Assembly (NCBI GenBank): GCA_964599915.1
Contig: CAZRHR010000034.1
Span: 1-28,280, forward strand
From: CAZRHR01 sp964599915
GTDB lineage: Bacteria; Bacteroidota; Bacteroidia; CAIKAF01
Reading direction: 5' to 3'
DNA length: 28,280 nucleotides
Shown here: piece by piece, positions 1 through 6,692 of the stretch
Layout of the letters: the number at the start of each line of letters is the position of its first letter
Numbering within the stretch: the first letter of the stretch is position 1
The notes under the pieces: model-generated
What the model was told of the DNA's origin: nothing
What the model saw: the letters and a program-made list of their open reading frames with translations, nothing else
The model's database searches: none
Translations under genes and position numbers: made by a program

Positions 1-312
1 CATGCCGAGGAGTTTCAAGAAAAAATTCAATCCAAAGCCCAGAATTGGGAGGCCGAAAGGATTGCGGTGATGGACTTGATTTTGATGAAAATGGCTTTGA
101 CAGAATTGGTAGATTTTCCGGGCATACCTGTAAAAGTATCCCTGAATGAGTATATAGAAATTTCCAAATCCTTTTCCACCCCAAAGAGCAATGCCTTTAT
201 CAATGGAATTTTGGATAAATTAGCGGTAAGTTTCCGGGCCGAAGGACGCATCCAAAAAACGGGTCGGGGACTTATGGACAATAAAACCAATCAAATAAAC
301 CCAACGGAGTAA
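1..312 (+). CDS. nusB: Transcription antitermination protein NusB, C-terminal part
   Basis: The gene is cut by the left edge and reads open from base 1 to a TAA at 310-312, giving 103 visible residues. These match the C-terminal half of NusB: NWEAERIAVMD near visible residues 15-25, then IPVKVSLNEYIEISK and STPKSNAFINGIL, which are the family's conserved helices. NusB with NusE (S10) binds boxA RNA and suppresses termination, mainly in rRNA operons. The tail after residue 85 is polar and not conserved. The next gene starts 2 bases after the stop. NusB followed by DUF1573, yajC, YbbR-like and coaE genes is a familiar order in Bacteroidota, which supports the call. The N-terminal half and the promoter lie outside the window. 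Confidence 0.93.
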   Translation, partial: HAEEFQEKIQSKAQNWEAERIAVMDLILMKMALTELVDFPGIPVKVSLNEYIEISKSFSTPKSNAFINGILDKLAVSFRAEGRIQKTGRGLMDNKTNQINPTE

Positions 313-314
313 AC

Positions 315-746
315 ATGATGAAGTCGATGATTGCCCTTACCGGGCTCGCAGCCATCTTATGGTCTGCCGGTTGCGGAGAAAAATCCGGCAATGCCGTCTC
401 TGCCGATGTGGTAGGAAAAACTACTGCATTGAATTTTGAAACCACCTCCTTTGATTTCGGAACCATCCAACAAGGTCAAGTGGTGGAACATGAATTTTCA
501 TTTACAAACACAGGTGAGGAAGATCTCGTGATTGGTTCAGCCAAACCTTCTTGCGGATGCACCGTTCCTGAGTATCCTCAAAAGCCTTTACGTCCAGGAG
601 AATCCGGCGTGATTCGCGTGAAATTTGATTCCTCCGGAAAAAGCGGACCTCAAGATAAAACCGTGGAGATTTCTGCGAATACCCAGCCCAATCTACACGT
701 TCTACACATGAAGGGGAATGTTCAAGCCCCAGAAACCACTAATTAA
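315..746 (+). CDS. DUF1573 domain lipoprotein
   Basis: A 143-residue predicted lipoprotein. The N-terminus has a basic residue, a hydrophobic stretch and a lipobox-like WSAGC with Cys20, so it is probably lipidated and exported. From about residue 40 it is a single DUF1573 domain: FDFGTIQQGQVVEHEF, FTNTGEEDLVI, then the conserved PSCGCTVPEY, which is an Ig-like fold related to ASPM/SPD-2/Hydin domains. No enzymatic role is known for this family in Bacteroidota. The start is a double ATG (315 or 318), and the choice changes only one residue. It sits 2 bases after nusB and 6 bases before yajC, so it is co-transcribed with both. The position between nusB and yajC is conserved in the phylum but does not reveal a function. 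Confidence 0.88.
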   Translation: MMKSMIALTGLAAILWSAGCGEKSGNAVSADVVGKTTALNFETTSFDFGTIQQGQVVEHEFSFTNTGEEDLVIGSAKPSCGCTVPEYPQKPLRPGESGVIRVKFDSSGKSGPQDKTVEISANTQPNLHVLHMKGNVQAPETTN

Positions 747-752
747 ATTTAC

Positions 753-1079
753 ATGTCTTTATTACTTCAAGCCGCTCCCGCTGCAGCCCAAGACCCATTG
801 GGTGGGTATGGAAACATTCTTTTCCTCGCCCTCATTTTTGTGGTGTTCTACTTTTTTATGATTCGCCCCCAAACCAGGAAAGCCAAAGCCCAGAAAAATT
901 TCCGGGAAAACATTAAAAAAGGCGACCGTGTGGTAACCATTGGTGGTGTCCATGGAAAAATTGTAGATTCAGATGAAACTACCTTTATCTTGGAATTGCA
1001 CGACCAACAAAAGGTAAAAGTGGAAAAAGCCGCCATTTCTATGGAATCATCCATGGCATTGGCCGACAAAAAAGCCTAA
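753..1079 (+). CDS. yajC: Preprotein translocase subunit YajC
   Basis: A 108-residue single-pass inner-membrane protein. Residues 20-41 form a hydrophobic helix (ILFLALIFVVFYFFMI) followed directly by the signature RPQTRKAKAQ. Then comes the cytoplasmic YajC core with KKGDRVVTIGGVHGKIV and a beta-rich tail. YajC is an accessory subunit of the SecDF-YajC complex, which assists SecYEG during export. The length is normal. The gene starts 6 bases after the DUF1573 gene and ends 3 bases before the next gene, so the operon continues. A weak TAAATTTA lies just before the start but is probably chance. Confidence 0.95.
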   Translation: MSLLLQAAPAAAQDPLGGYGNILFLALIFVVFYFFMIRPQTRKAKAQKNFRENIKKGDRVVTIGGVHGKIVDSDETTFILELHDQQKVKVEKAAISMESSMALADKKA

Positions 1080-1082
1080 AAC

Positions 1083-1457
1083 ATGGCGGATAAACGCGAA
1101 CGGGTGAGGGCCAATATGGTGGTTTATCTGGTTTGCATTGCGCTAAGCTTGGCCATTTGGACCATACAAACCCTGAGTTTACCCCAAGAGGTTGAACTCA
1201 GGGTTTCTTTTTTAAATGCCTCTGAAAATCCCGTGGTCCTAGCCAAAGGCCAGTCCATGTTAAGCGCCACCGGATTTGAATTACTGCCCTTTTGGTTCCG
1301 GTCCTTCTGGCAACCACTCGAGGTGCCTTCTTCTTCCGGCCAAATGGTTCAATCCAACATCACACCCGACCAAGCGCTGCAAGATTTGAAAGTCGCCCTT
1401 CCTGCCCATATCGAAGTGCGCCAACTGACCTTAGATTCAATGACCACGCCACCATGA
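1083..1457 (+). CDS. Short YbbR-like (CdaR-type) single-pass membrane protein
   Basis: A 124-residue protein with a basic N-terminus, one transmembrane helix at about residues 12-30 (MVVYLVCIALSLAIWTI) and an extracytoplasmic region that begins with LPQEVELRVSF. That stretch resembles the start of a YbbR domain. In Bacteroidota a YbbR-domain protein of roughly 300 residues usually sits between yajC and coaE, so position supports the family more than sequence does. If correct, this copy is strongly reduced, keeping the anchor and perhaps one incomplete repeat. Its stop overlaps the coaE start (ATGA at 1454-1457), so the two are translationally coupled. I see no frameshift remnant: the bases after the stop belong to coaE. 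A different, unrelated small membrane protein is possible. Confidence 0.6.
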   Translation: MADKRERVRANMVVYLVCIALSLAIWTIQTLSLPQEVELRVSFLNASENPVVLAKGQSMLSATGFELLPFWFRSFWQPLEVPSSSGQMVQSNITPDQALQDLKVALPAHIEVRQLTLDSMTTPP

Positions 1458-2059
1458 GCTTGCATGTGGGAATCACCGGCGGAATAGGCGGCGGGAAATC
1501 TACCTTCGCCAATGCCTTGATGACCTTAGGTGTGCCCGTTTTTTTTGCTGATGAAGCCGCAAGAAAACTCTATGAGGAGCCTTCCTTTCTTTCTAAACTT
1601 CAAACCCTCATGCCTGGTCCTGTCCTTTTGCCCGATGGCAGCCTCAATACATCACAATTGAGCCAATGGATTTTTAAGGACACCAAACTCAAGCAGGCCC
1701 TTGAACATCTGGTTCATCCAGCCGTGGCGCAGAAGTACAAAGCTTGGAGTTTGGAACATGCACATGCCCAGATACTTGCCCGTGAAGCTGCTATACTTTA
1801 CGAATCCGGCGCACATGCGAATTGTGATTTTATTGTGGTGGTTTCAGCCCCGGAAAAAGAGCGAATGGAAAGGGTAAAACGCCGCAGCGGCTTGTCTGAA
1901 ATGGATATTCAGGCCAGAATGAACCACCAATGGCCCGAAGCAGAAAAAATAAGCCGTGCAGATCTTTGCTTTTACAACCTTAGGCTTCAAGATTATTTGC
2001 CCGCTGCAGAATGGTTGGTATCTTGGTTGTCTGCCAAGCATGAAGCTATAATGAAATGA
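1454..2059 (+). CDS. coaE: Dephospho-CoA kinase
   Basis: A 201-residue kinase that phosphorylates dephospho-CoA with ATP, the last step of coenzyme A synthesis. The Walker A loop is GGIGGGKS at residues 9-16. The FADEAAR motif follows at about 34, then LVHPAV near 96 and the lid arginines in VKRRSGLS. The length fits the family. The start is the ATG at 1454, which overlaps the stop of the previous gene as ATGA and places the P-loop at the usual distance from the N-terminus. Upstream in-frame codons back to 1292 only extend it into the YbbR-like gene and are not credible. Its own stop overlaps the nnr start in a second ATGA (2056-2059). Confidence 0.95.
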   Translation: MSLHVGITGGIGGGKSTFANALMTLGVPVFFADEAARKLYEEPSFLSKLQTLMPGPVLLPDGSLNTSQLSQWIFKDTKLKQALEHLVHPAVAQKYKAWSLEHAHAQILAREAAILYESGAHANCDFIVVVSAPEKERMERVKRRSGLSEMDIQARMNHQWPEAEKISRADLCFYNLRLQDYLPAAEWLVSWLSAKHEAIMK

Positions 2060-3588
2060 AAATTTGGGCCAATCATATTCTACCCGAAGTAGATAGCGAT
2101 GCCATACAACGGGAAGGCATTCCGTCGCATGCCCTCATGGAACGCGCTGGTTTCCGTTTATTTCAAGCTTGTAAGCCCATTTTAGAGCAAATCCAGCCTC
2201 GACACCTGGTGCTGTGTGCCGGAAAGGGGAACAATGGTGGAGATGCGCTGGTTTTGGCCCGTTGGCTCGCGCCCTATTGGAAAGTAACCGTGGTGATACC
2301 CGGCTTTACCAACGCTTTTTCTCCAGACATGGAACGTAACCTGCAAAGGTTAAAATCCATGGCGCATTGGTGCCACATTGAAGTTACCCATGCCGAGGGC
2401 CATTTGCCCGTAGAATTACAAGCGGATGTATGGATCGACGGCATATTTGGTACAGCCATGCAAACCTCACCAGAGGGCCCTTGGAAAAATTACATTCACT
2501 CCTTCAATGCCAAATCCGGCATGAAATGGGCCATCGATGTTCCCTCCGGATTATTGGCTGAACATCCCACCCACCCGGACGCGGTGGTTCATGTCCACCA
2601 TACTTTTACCATTGACCGACCTAAATGGGCCTTGCTTTTTGATGACCATGCCAGCTTTTCAGGTCCTTTTACCATTGTTCCCTTAGATTTACCTGCCGAA
2701 ACAGAAGTCCGATTTCCCGCAACCCATCATTTCCTCACACCAAATTGGGTAAGCGAATGGCTTCCCCAGCGTCCATTTTACGGGCACAAAGGTACCTTTG
2801 GACATATAGCTTGTATTGGTGGAAGTGCAGGAAAAATGGGGGCCATTGGTTTGGCCGGAATGGCCGCTTTACATGCGGGCGCAGGTTTGGCTTCCGGTGG
2901 AATCCCCCAAAGCCAAATGTCTGTTTTACAAGCCTCTTTTCCTGCCTTGATGGCATTTCCTTTGGGTGAAACTGTGGTTTCCGGGCATGGAGGTTTTCCG
3001 GAAAGCCTGAAATCCATGGTGATTGGTCCGGGCTTGGGTACCGCATTAGAAACCCGACAATGGTTAAAACAAGCCATTCCCGACCTTGATTTGCCTTTGG
3101 TTTTAGATGCCGATGCCTTAAATATTTTGGCAAATCAACCCACATGGCTTTCCTTTTTCTCGCATAACCAAGTGGTTTTAACGCCTCATCCCAAAGAATT
3201 TGACCGACTTTGCGGGCCACATCGCCATGGCATGGAAAGGTTTGCTACCGCCAAGAAAATGGCACAAAAAACGGGATTTACTTGGGTGTTGAAAGGACGT
3301 GTCACGTGGATTTTTACCCCAAATGGAGAGGCCATTGCTTCCGCTTCAGGAACGCAAGCCATGGCCACGGGCGGCTCAGGCGACCTTTTATCCGGAATCA
3401 TTGGCGCACTTTTGGCAGGTGGTCTTTCTGCTGTCCGTGCGGCATGTGTAGGCGTATATGTACATGGACTTGCAGGACAAATGGCCGCGGAACGGAATGG
3501 CGATGCAGGAACCACCGCTTTAGACATCTTATCCTATATCGGCCCGGCTTTTCAACAATTACAGCAGAGCCAAGGACGTCTCATGTAA
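2056..3588 (+). CDS. nnr: Bifunctional NAD(P)HX epimerase / ADP-dependent NAD(P)HX dehydratase
   Basis: A 510-residue fusion that repairs hydrated NADH and NADPH. The N-terminal YjeF_N epimerase domain (about 1-210) shows GKGNNGGDA at 56-64 and the DVPSGL motif. The C-terminal ribokinase-like dehydratase domain (about 230-500) starts at HKGTFGHI. It carries VIGPGLG, LVLDADALN, TPHPKEF at 376-382 and GGSGDLLSG, in which Asp443 is the expected catalytic residue. The length and domain order are the usual bacterial form. It is the last gene of the operon; its start overlaps the coaE stop. After the stop there is a 31-base gap holding the promoter box of the ABC-F gene, with no clear terminator hairpin. 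Confidence 0.95.
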   Translation: MKIWANHILPEVDSDAIQREGIPSHALMERAGFRLFQACKPILEQIQPRHLVLCAGKGNNGGDALVLARWLAPYWKVTVVIPGFTNAFSPDMERNLQRLKSMAHWCHIEVTHAEGHLPVELQADVWIDGIFGTAMQTSPEGPWKNYIHSFNAKSGMKWAIDVPSGLLAEHPTHPDAVVHVHHTFTIDRPKWALLFDDHASFSGPFTIVPLDLPAETEVRFPATHHFLTPNWVSEWLPQRPFYGHKGTFGHIACIGGSAGKMGAIGLAGMAALHAGAGLASGGIPQSQMSVLQASFPALMAFPLGETVVSGHGGFPESLKSMVIGPGLGTALETRQWLKQAIPDLDLPLVLDADALNILANQPTWLSFFSHNQVVLTPHPKEFDRLCGPHRHGMERFATAKKMAQKTGFTWVLKGRVTWIFTPNGEAIASASGTQAMATGGSGDLLSGIIGALLAGGLSAVRAACVGVYVHGLAGQMAAERNGDAGTTALDILSYIGPAFQQLQQSQGRLM

Positions 3589-3607
3589 TAAACCGAGGAA
3601 TTCCCTG

Positions 3608-3615
3608 TACTTTTG
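3608..3615 (+). promoter_or_regulatory. Bacteroidota -7 box (TACTTTTG) of the ABC-F gene
   Basis: TACTTTTG fits the TAnnTTTG consensus used by the primary sigma factor of Bacteroidota. Only four bases (CCCC) separate it from the ATG at 3620. A transcript starting at the usual distance would begin at or very near the start codon. I see no clear -33 TTG at the expected distance. Confidence 0.6.
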
Positions 3616-3619
3616 CCCC

Positions 3620-5503
3620 ATGAATGTGTTGCTGGCGGAAAAACTTACCCGTACCTATGGGGATAGAACCTTATTTTTTGAGGTGACCCTTGGTTTGGCC
3701 AAAGGAGAAAAAACAGCCTTGGTAGCCCGAAACGGCACGGGGAAAAGTACTTTATTGAAAATTCTTGCCGGCGATGAGCCCGGCGAGGGCGGAAAAGTGG
3801 TGGTGCGCGATGGGTATAGTTTGGGGTACGTCCCCCAACAGCCACCGTATCCGCCGGAATTGACCGTGAAAGAGGCACTGATGGACCCCAAAAACCCGGC
3901 GGTTCAAGCCATGGAAGCGTATCAAGCTGCTTTGGTTTCACAAAACGAGGCAGACCTGAATCGCGCCATGGAAGCCATGGAATCCGCCCAAGCTTGGTCC
4001 TTGGAGCACAGTTTAAAAGAAATTTCAGACCGACTTCGACTGCCGGATTTTTCCCGTCTTATGGGTACGCTTTCCGGTGGACAGGTGAAACGGGTCGCCT
4101 TAGCAGCCGTTTTGGTGCAACAGCCTGATATTCTCATTTTGGATGAACCCACCAACCATTTGGATATAGATATGATTGAATGGTTGGAAGCCTTTTTGGA
4201 CCAACCCAACCTCACCTTGCTCATGGTCACGCACGACCGTTATTTTTTAGATGCGGTTTGCGACCGAATTGTAGAGTTAGACCAGCAGAAGTTGTACACC
4301 TACGACGGAGATTATGGTTATTTTTTAGAAAAAAAGGCAGAACGAGAAGCCGCCCAGCTAAGTGAAGTTGAACGCGCCCAAAACATCTACCGAAGGGAAT
4401 TGGAGTGGGTGAGAAGAATGCCCAAAGCCAGAAGCACCAAGTCGAAAAGTCGGTTAGATGCTTTTTCGCTGATCCAGGAGAAGGCTTTTTCATTGAAAAA
4501 ACAAAGAGAATTCGAGCTGAATTCAAGAATGAAGCGGATGGGCTCTAAAATTCTGGAGCTCATCAAGGTGTCTAAAAGCTTTGGTGATTTAAAATTGATG
4601 GATGGTTTCACCTATTCTTTCAGAAAAGGAGAAAGAATAGGCATTGTAGGCCCCAATGGCACAGGGAAAACCACCTTGTTGAAGATGATGCTCGGCGAAT
4701 TGACGCCGGATGCAGGCAAAGTGACCCGCGGCGAAACACTTGAAATTGGTTATTATCGCCAAGAAGAACGGCATTTGCCTATGGATAAACGGGTGATTGA
4801 AGTGGTACGTGAGGTCGGCGAAATTTTTGAAAGTGACAGGTACGCCAAAGCCTCCGCTGCGCAAATGCTTCAATTGTTCGATTTTTCCAATGAACAGCAA
4901 TATCAGTACATTCATCAGTTGAGCGGAGGAGAAAAGAAAAGGCTTTCCCTCATGCTGGTGATGCTCAAGCAGCCCAATTTTTTAATTCTGGATGAACCCA
5001 CCAACGATTTGGATTTATTGACCCTAAAAAAGTTGGAGGATTTTTTAGAAAACTATCCAGGTTGTTTGGTCATGGTAAGTCACGACCGCCATTTCATGGA
5101 CAGGTTGGCGGACCAATTGTTTGTATTTGAAGGAAAAGGGCAGGTTCGGGTTTTTGGAGGCTCCTATTCCGAATATCGGGCATGGCAGGAAGAGGAAAAA
5201 ATAAAAGAAAAAGAAAGGCAGCAGCAATTGGCCAGTATGGCGCCAAAATCAGCCGGATCCCAGACTGCTGCCACCAAAGAGAAAACCAAGCTTTCCTATA
5301 AAGAAAAGCTGGAGTTTGAATCTTTGCCCGACGAAATCAGCCGACTTGAAGAGAAAAAACAAGCATTGACAGCCCAATTGGCGTCGGGGAACTTAACCCA
5401 TGATCACTTGGTAGAGGTCACTACTGCACTGGCCGAAGTGTCCCACCAAATCGATGCAAAAACAGACCGCTGGCTAGTACTTTCCGAGTTGGCTGAAAGC
5501 TAA
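3620..5503 (+). CDS. ABC-F family ATPase, Uup-like
   Basis: A 627-residue soluble protein with two ABC ATPase domains and no membrane segment, which defines the ABC-F class of ribosome-associated translation factors. Domain 1: Walker A ARNGTGKST (residues 36-44), signature LSGGQVKR, Walker B ILILDEPTNHLD. Domain 2: GPNGTGKTT, LSGGEKKR and FLILDEPTNDLD. A charged linker rich in Arg and Lys lies between them (about 240-310). The C-terminus (about 556-625, KLSYKEKLEFE onwards) is a coiled coil of the Uup type, linked to nucleic-acid binding. The first Walker A has Ala instead of the usual leading Gly. It is more likely a housekeeping Uup/EttA relative than an antibiotic-resistance factor, but the exact subclass is not settled. 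The start fits the family, since the ATP-binding fold begins within five residues. Confidence 0.93.
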   Translation: MNVLLAEKLTRTYGDRTLFFEVTLGLAKGEKTALVARNGTGKSTLLKILAGDEPGEGGKVVVRDGYSLGYVPQQPPYPPELTVKEALMDPKNPAVQAMEAYQAALVSQNEADLNRAMEAMESAQAWSLEHSLKEISDRLRLPDFSRLMGTLSGGQVKRVALAAVLVQQPDILILDEPTNHLDIDMIEWLEAFLDQPNLTLLMVTHDRYFLDAVCDRIVELDQQKLYTYDGDYGYFLEKKAEREAAQLSEVERAQNIYRRELEWVRRMPKARSTKSKSRLDAFSLIQEKAFSLKKQREFELNSRMKRMGSKILELIKVSKSFGDLKLMDGFTYSFRKGERIGIVGPNGTGKTTLLKMMLGELTPDAGKVTRGETLEIGYYRQEERHLPMDKRVIEVVREVGEIFESDRYAKASAAQMLQLFDFSNEQQYQYIHQLSGGEKKRLSLMLVMLKQPNFLILDEPTNDLDLLTLKKLEDFLENYPGCLVMVSHDRHFMDRLADQLFVFEGKGQVRVFGGSYSEYRAWQEEEKIKEKERQQQLASMAPKSAGSQTAATKEKTKLSYKEKLEFESLPDEISRLEEKKQALTAQLASGNLTHDHLVEVTTALAEVSHQIDAKTDRWLVLSELAES

Positions 5504-6069
5504 AGGTATTTGGAGTTTCGGGCTTGAGAATCTGGAATCCGCGTGGCCTCCAACTGTTTGAAAAAAAGTAGTTTTTCCTTTCTATAAATATGTTTAAAGG
5601 AGAAACTTGTCCACAATGCACCGACCAGCAAAGGCGAGAGCCACAGCATAACATCTGCCGGCCACCACTGAAAAGGCGTAGGGTAAAGCCAAAGAAAAAA
5701 AACATATACCACACCCAAAAAGAGAAAGTTGAAAGGCGACAGGGGGGTGGACATCATAAGGCCAATCCTGGTTTTGCCGTCACCTCCAGGCGCAGGAGGA
5801 TGAATTTTTCCCCGTACTTTCATTCTGCGCTCCCAGGGCTTTTTTCCTTTCCGAATCGCTGTGAAACGGAATCCATCCATTCTGCCACTGTAGGGTTTGG
5901 CGCTTGGGATGGTGCGCAAAAAATACAATGGGTCATGGGCAATCAACGATTGCAGCCTTTCTTGCACCGCGGAAACGGATAAGGAAGTCTCAATTAAATA
6001 AGCACGAACCGGAATGAAACCTAAGATAATCCTTCGGTAGGCATATCGGAGCTGGTGTACATAACCCAT
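5500..6069 (-). CDS. Unknown two-helix membrane protein
   Basis: A 189-residue protein that I do not recognise. The N-terminal 110 residues are soluble and basic, ending in a segment rich in Lys, Arg, Pro and Gly. Two hydrophobic helices follow at roughly 113-132 (FNFLFLGVVYVFFLWLY) and 138-158 (ADVMLWLSPLLVGALWT), then a basic tail. This suggests an inner-membrane protein with a cytoplasmic N-terminal domain. The ATG at 6069 is preceded by a promoter-like box only four bases away. Its stop codon overlaps the ABC-F stop tail to tail in the four bases CTAA, so the two transcripts converge without any spacer. No neighbour suggests a job for it. Confidence 0.75.
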   Translation of the reverse strand: MGYVHQLRYAYRRIILGFIPVRAYLIETSLSVSAVQERLQSLIAHDPLYFLRTIPSAKPYSGRMDGFRFTAIRKGKKPWERRMKVRGKIHPPAPGGDGKTRIGLMMSTPLSPFNFLFLGVVYVFFLWLYPTPFQWWPADVMLWLSPLLVGALWTSFSFKHIYRKEKLLFFKQLEATRIPDSQARNSKYL

Positions 6070-6073
6070 AGGG

Positions 6074-6081
6074 TAAAATTA
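6074..6081 (-). promoter_or_regulatory. Candidate -7 box (TAATTTTA) of the minus-strand membrane protein
   Basis: Read on the minus strand, TAATTTTA followed by CCCT leads straight into the ATG at 6069. It differs from TAnnTTTG only in the last base. The same box, spacer and start-codon arrangement (TAACTTTA-CCCT-ATG) precedes the MarR gene. Confidence 0.45.
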
Positions 6082-6118
6082 CACCAATTAAGTGAAGCCA
6101 CCTTACGCGTATTATCAT

Positions 6119-6126
6119 TAATTTCG
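6119..6126 (+). promoter_or_regulatory. Candidate -7 box (TAATTTCG) for the cysteine-rich protein gene
   Basis: TAATTTCG differs from TAnnTTTG at one position and ends 17 bases before the proposed TTG start. It lies in the 74-base gap between two divergent genes, where a promoter for this strand is required. Confidence 0.35.
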
Positions 6127-6143
6127 CGGTTAAAACCATTTCA

Positions 6144-6692
6144 TTGTTTTCGACTTCCTTATTTTTTCAAGAAGATACAGGCGCTCCTTTTCCCGAGTGT
6201 AGTTTATGTACCCGTGCCCTGCAAGACGGAGTGCCTTATCAAGTGGTGAAACATTTTCGCAAATATCCTTGGGATTCGAAGCATACCTGTGACTTGGAGG
6301 CGGCCATTTGTCTGTTTTGTGCACAAGCGCAACAAAAGCGCATGTCCAAGTCTTCTTTGGACACTTTGCGTGCCTACATGGAAAAGATGGATTTGGACGC
6401 CAGGGCATCTGCTTTGGCAGAGGGACAATTAGGGGTGGAAGCGCATTTGTCTAGCTGCGCATTGCATCAAACCCCTTGTGCAGATGAAATGTCTTTTCAG
6501 TGGGAAGCGATGATGGTGGGTTCAGAACTTATGACCATGGGTGGTTTGCCTTTGGCATTGGGCGAAAAAGCATTAGAGGAAATCCATGAGGCTTTAAGTC
6601 CGGAAACCAAAGAAGTCCTGGACGACCTGCAAGGAAGTTTGTTTTCTGGTCCACCGGAATTTCGGGATTTGTTTAAACCCGTGTGGGTCTGA
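6144..6692 (+). CDS. Cysteine-rich, probably zinc-binding protein of unknown function
   Basis: A 182-residue soluble protein that I cannot name. The N-terminal region has two CxxC pairs, Cys19/Cys22 (ECSLC) and Cys56/Cys59 (CLFC), with an additional Cys49. The spacing suggests a zinc-ribbon-like site. Cys105 and Cys112 follow in a second cluster, and the rest is acidic and mostly helical. No signal peptide is credible. The start is uncertain: the frame has no ATG upstream of the first CxxC, so the TTG at 6144 is the most plausible codon. The stop overlaps the next start by one base (TGATG at 6690-6694), so it is co-expressed with the following membrane protein. It could be a redox or RNA-associated protein; nothing here decides. 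Confidence 0.72.
   Translation: MFSTSLFFQEDTGAPFPECSLCTRALQDGVPYQVVKHFRKYPWDSKHTCDLEAAICLFCAQAQQKRMSKSSLDTLRAYMEKMDLDARASALAEGQLGVEAHLSSCALHQTPCADEMSFQWEAMMVGSELMTMGGLPLALGEKALEEIHEALSPETKEVLDDLQGSLFSGPPEFRDLFKPVWV

Noticed and set aside
1292..1453. Long N-terminal extension of coaE
   Set aside because: It would overlap the YbbR-like gene and place the P-loop about 60 residues too far from the N-terminus.
2735..3220. 161-residue minus-strand frame inside nnr
   Set aside because: Antisense shadow of the dehydratase domain; the plus-strand motifs are complete and no promoter box or coding signal supports it.
3620..5503. Antibiotic-resistance ABC-F factor
   Set aside because: The C-terminal coiled coil and general form fit housekeeping Uup relatives, and no resistance context is present.
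5590..5982. 130-residue plus-strand frame opposite the two-helix membrane protein
   Set aside because: The minus-strand frame has membrane helices and a promoter box; the plus-strand product is basic and low in complexity.
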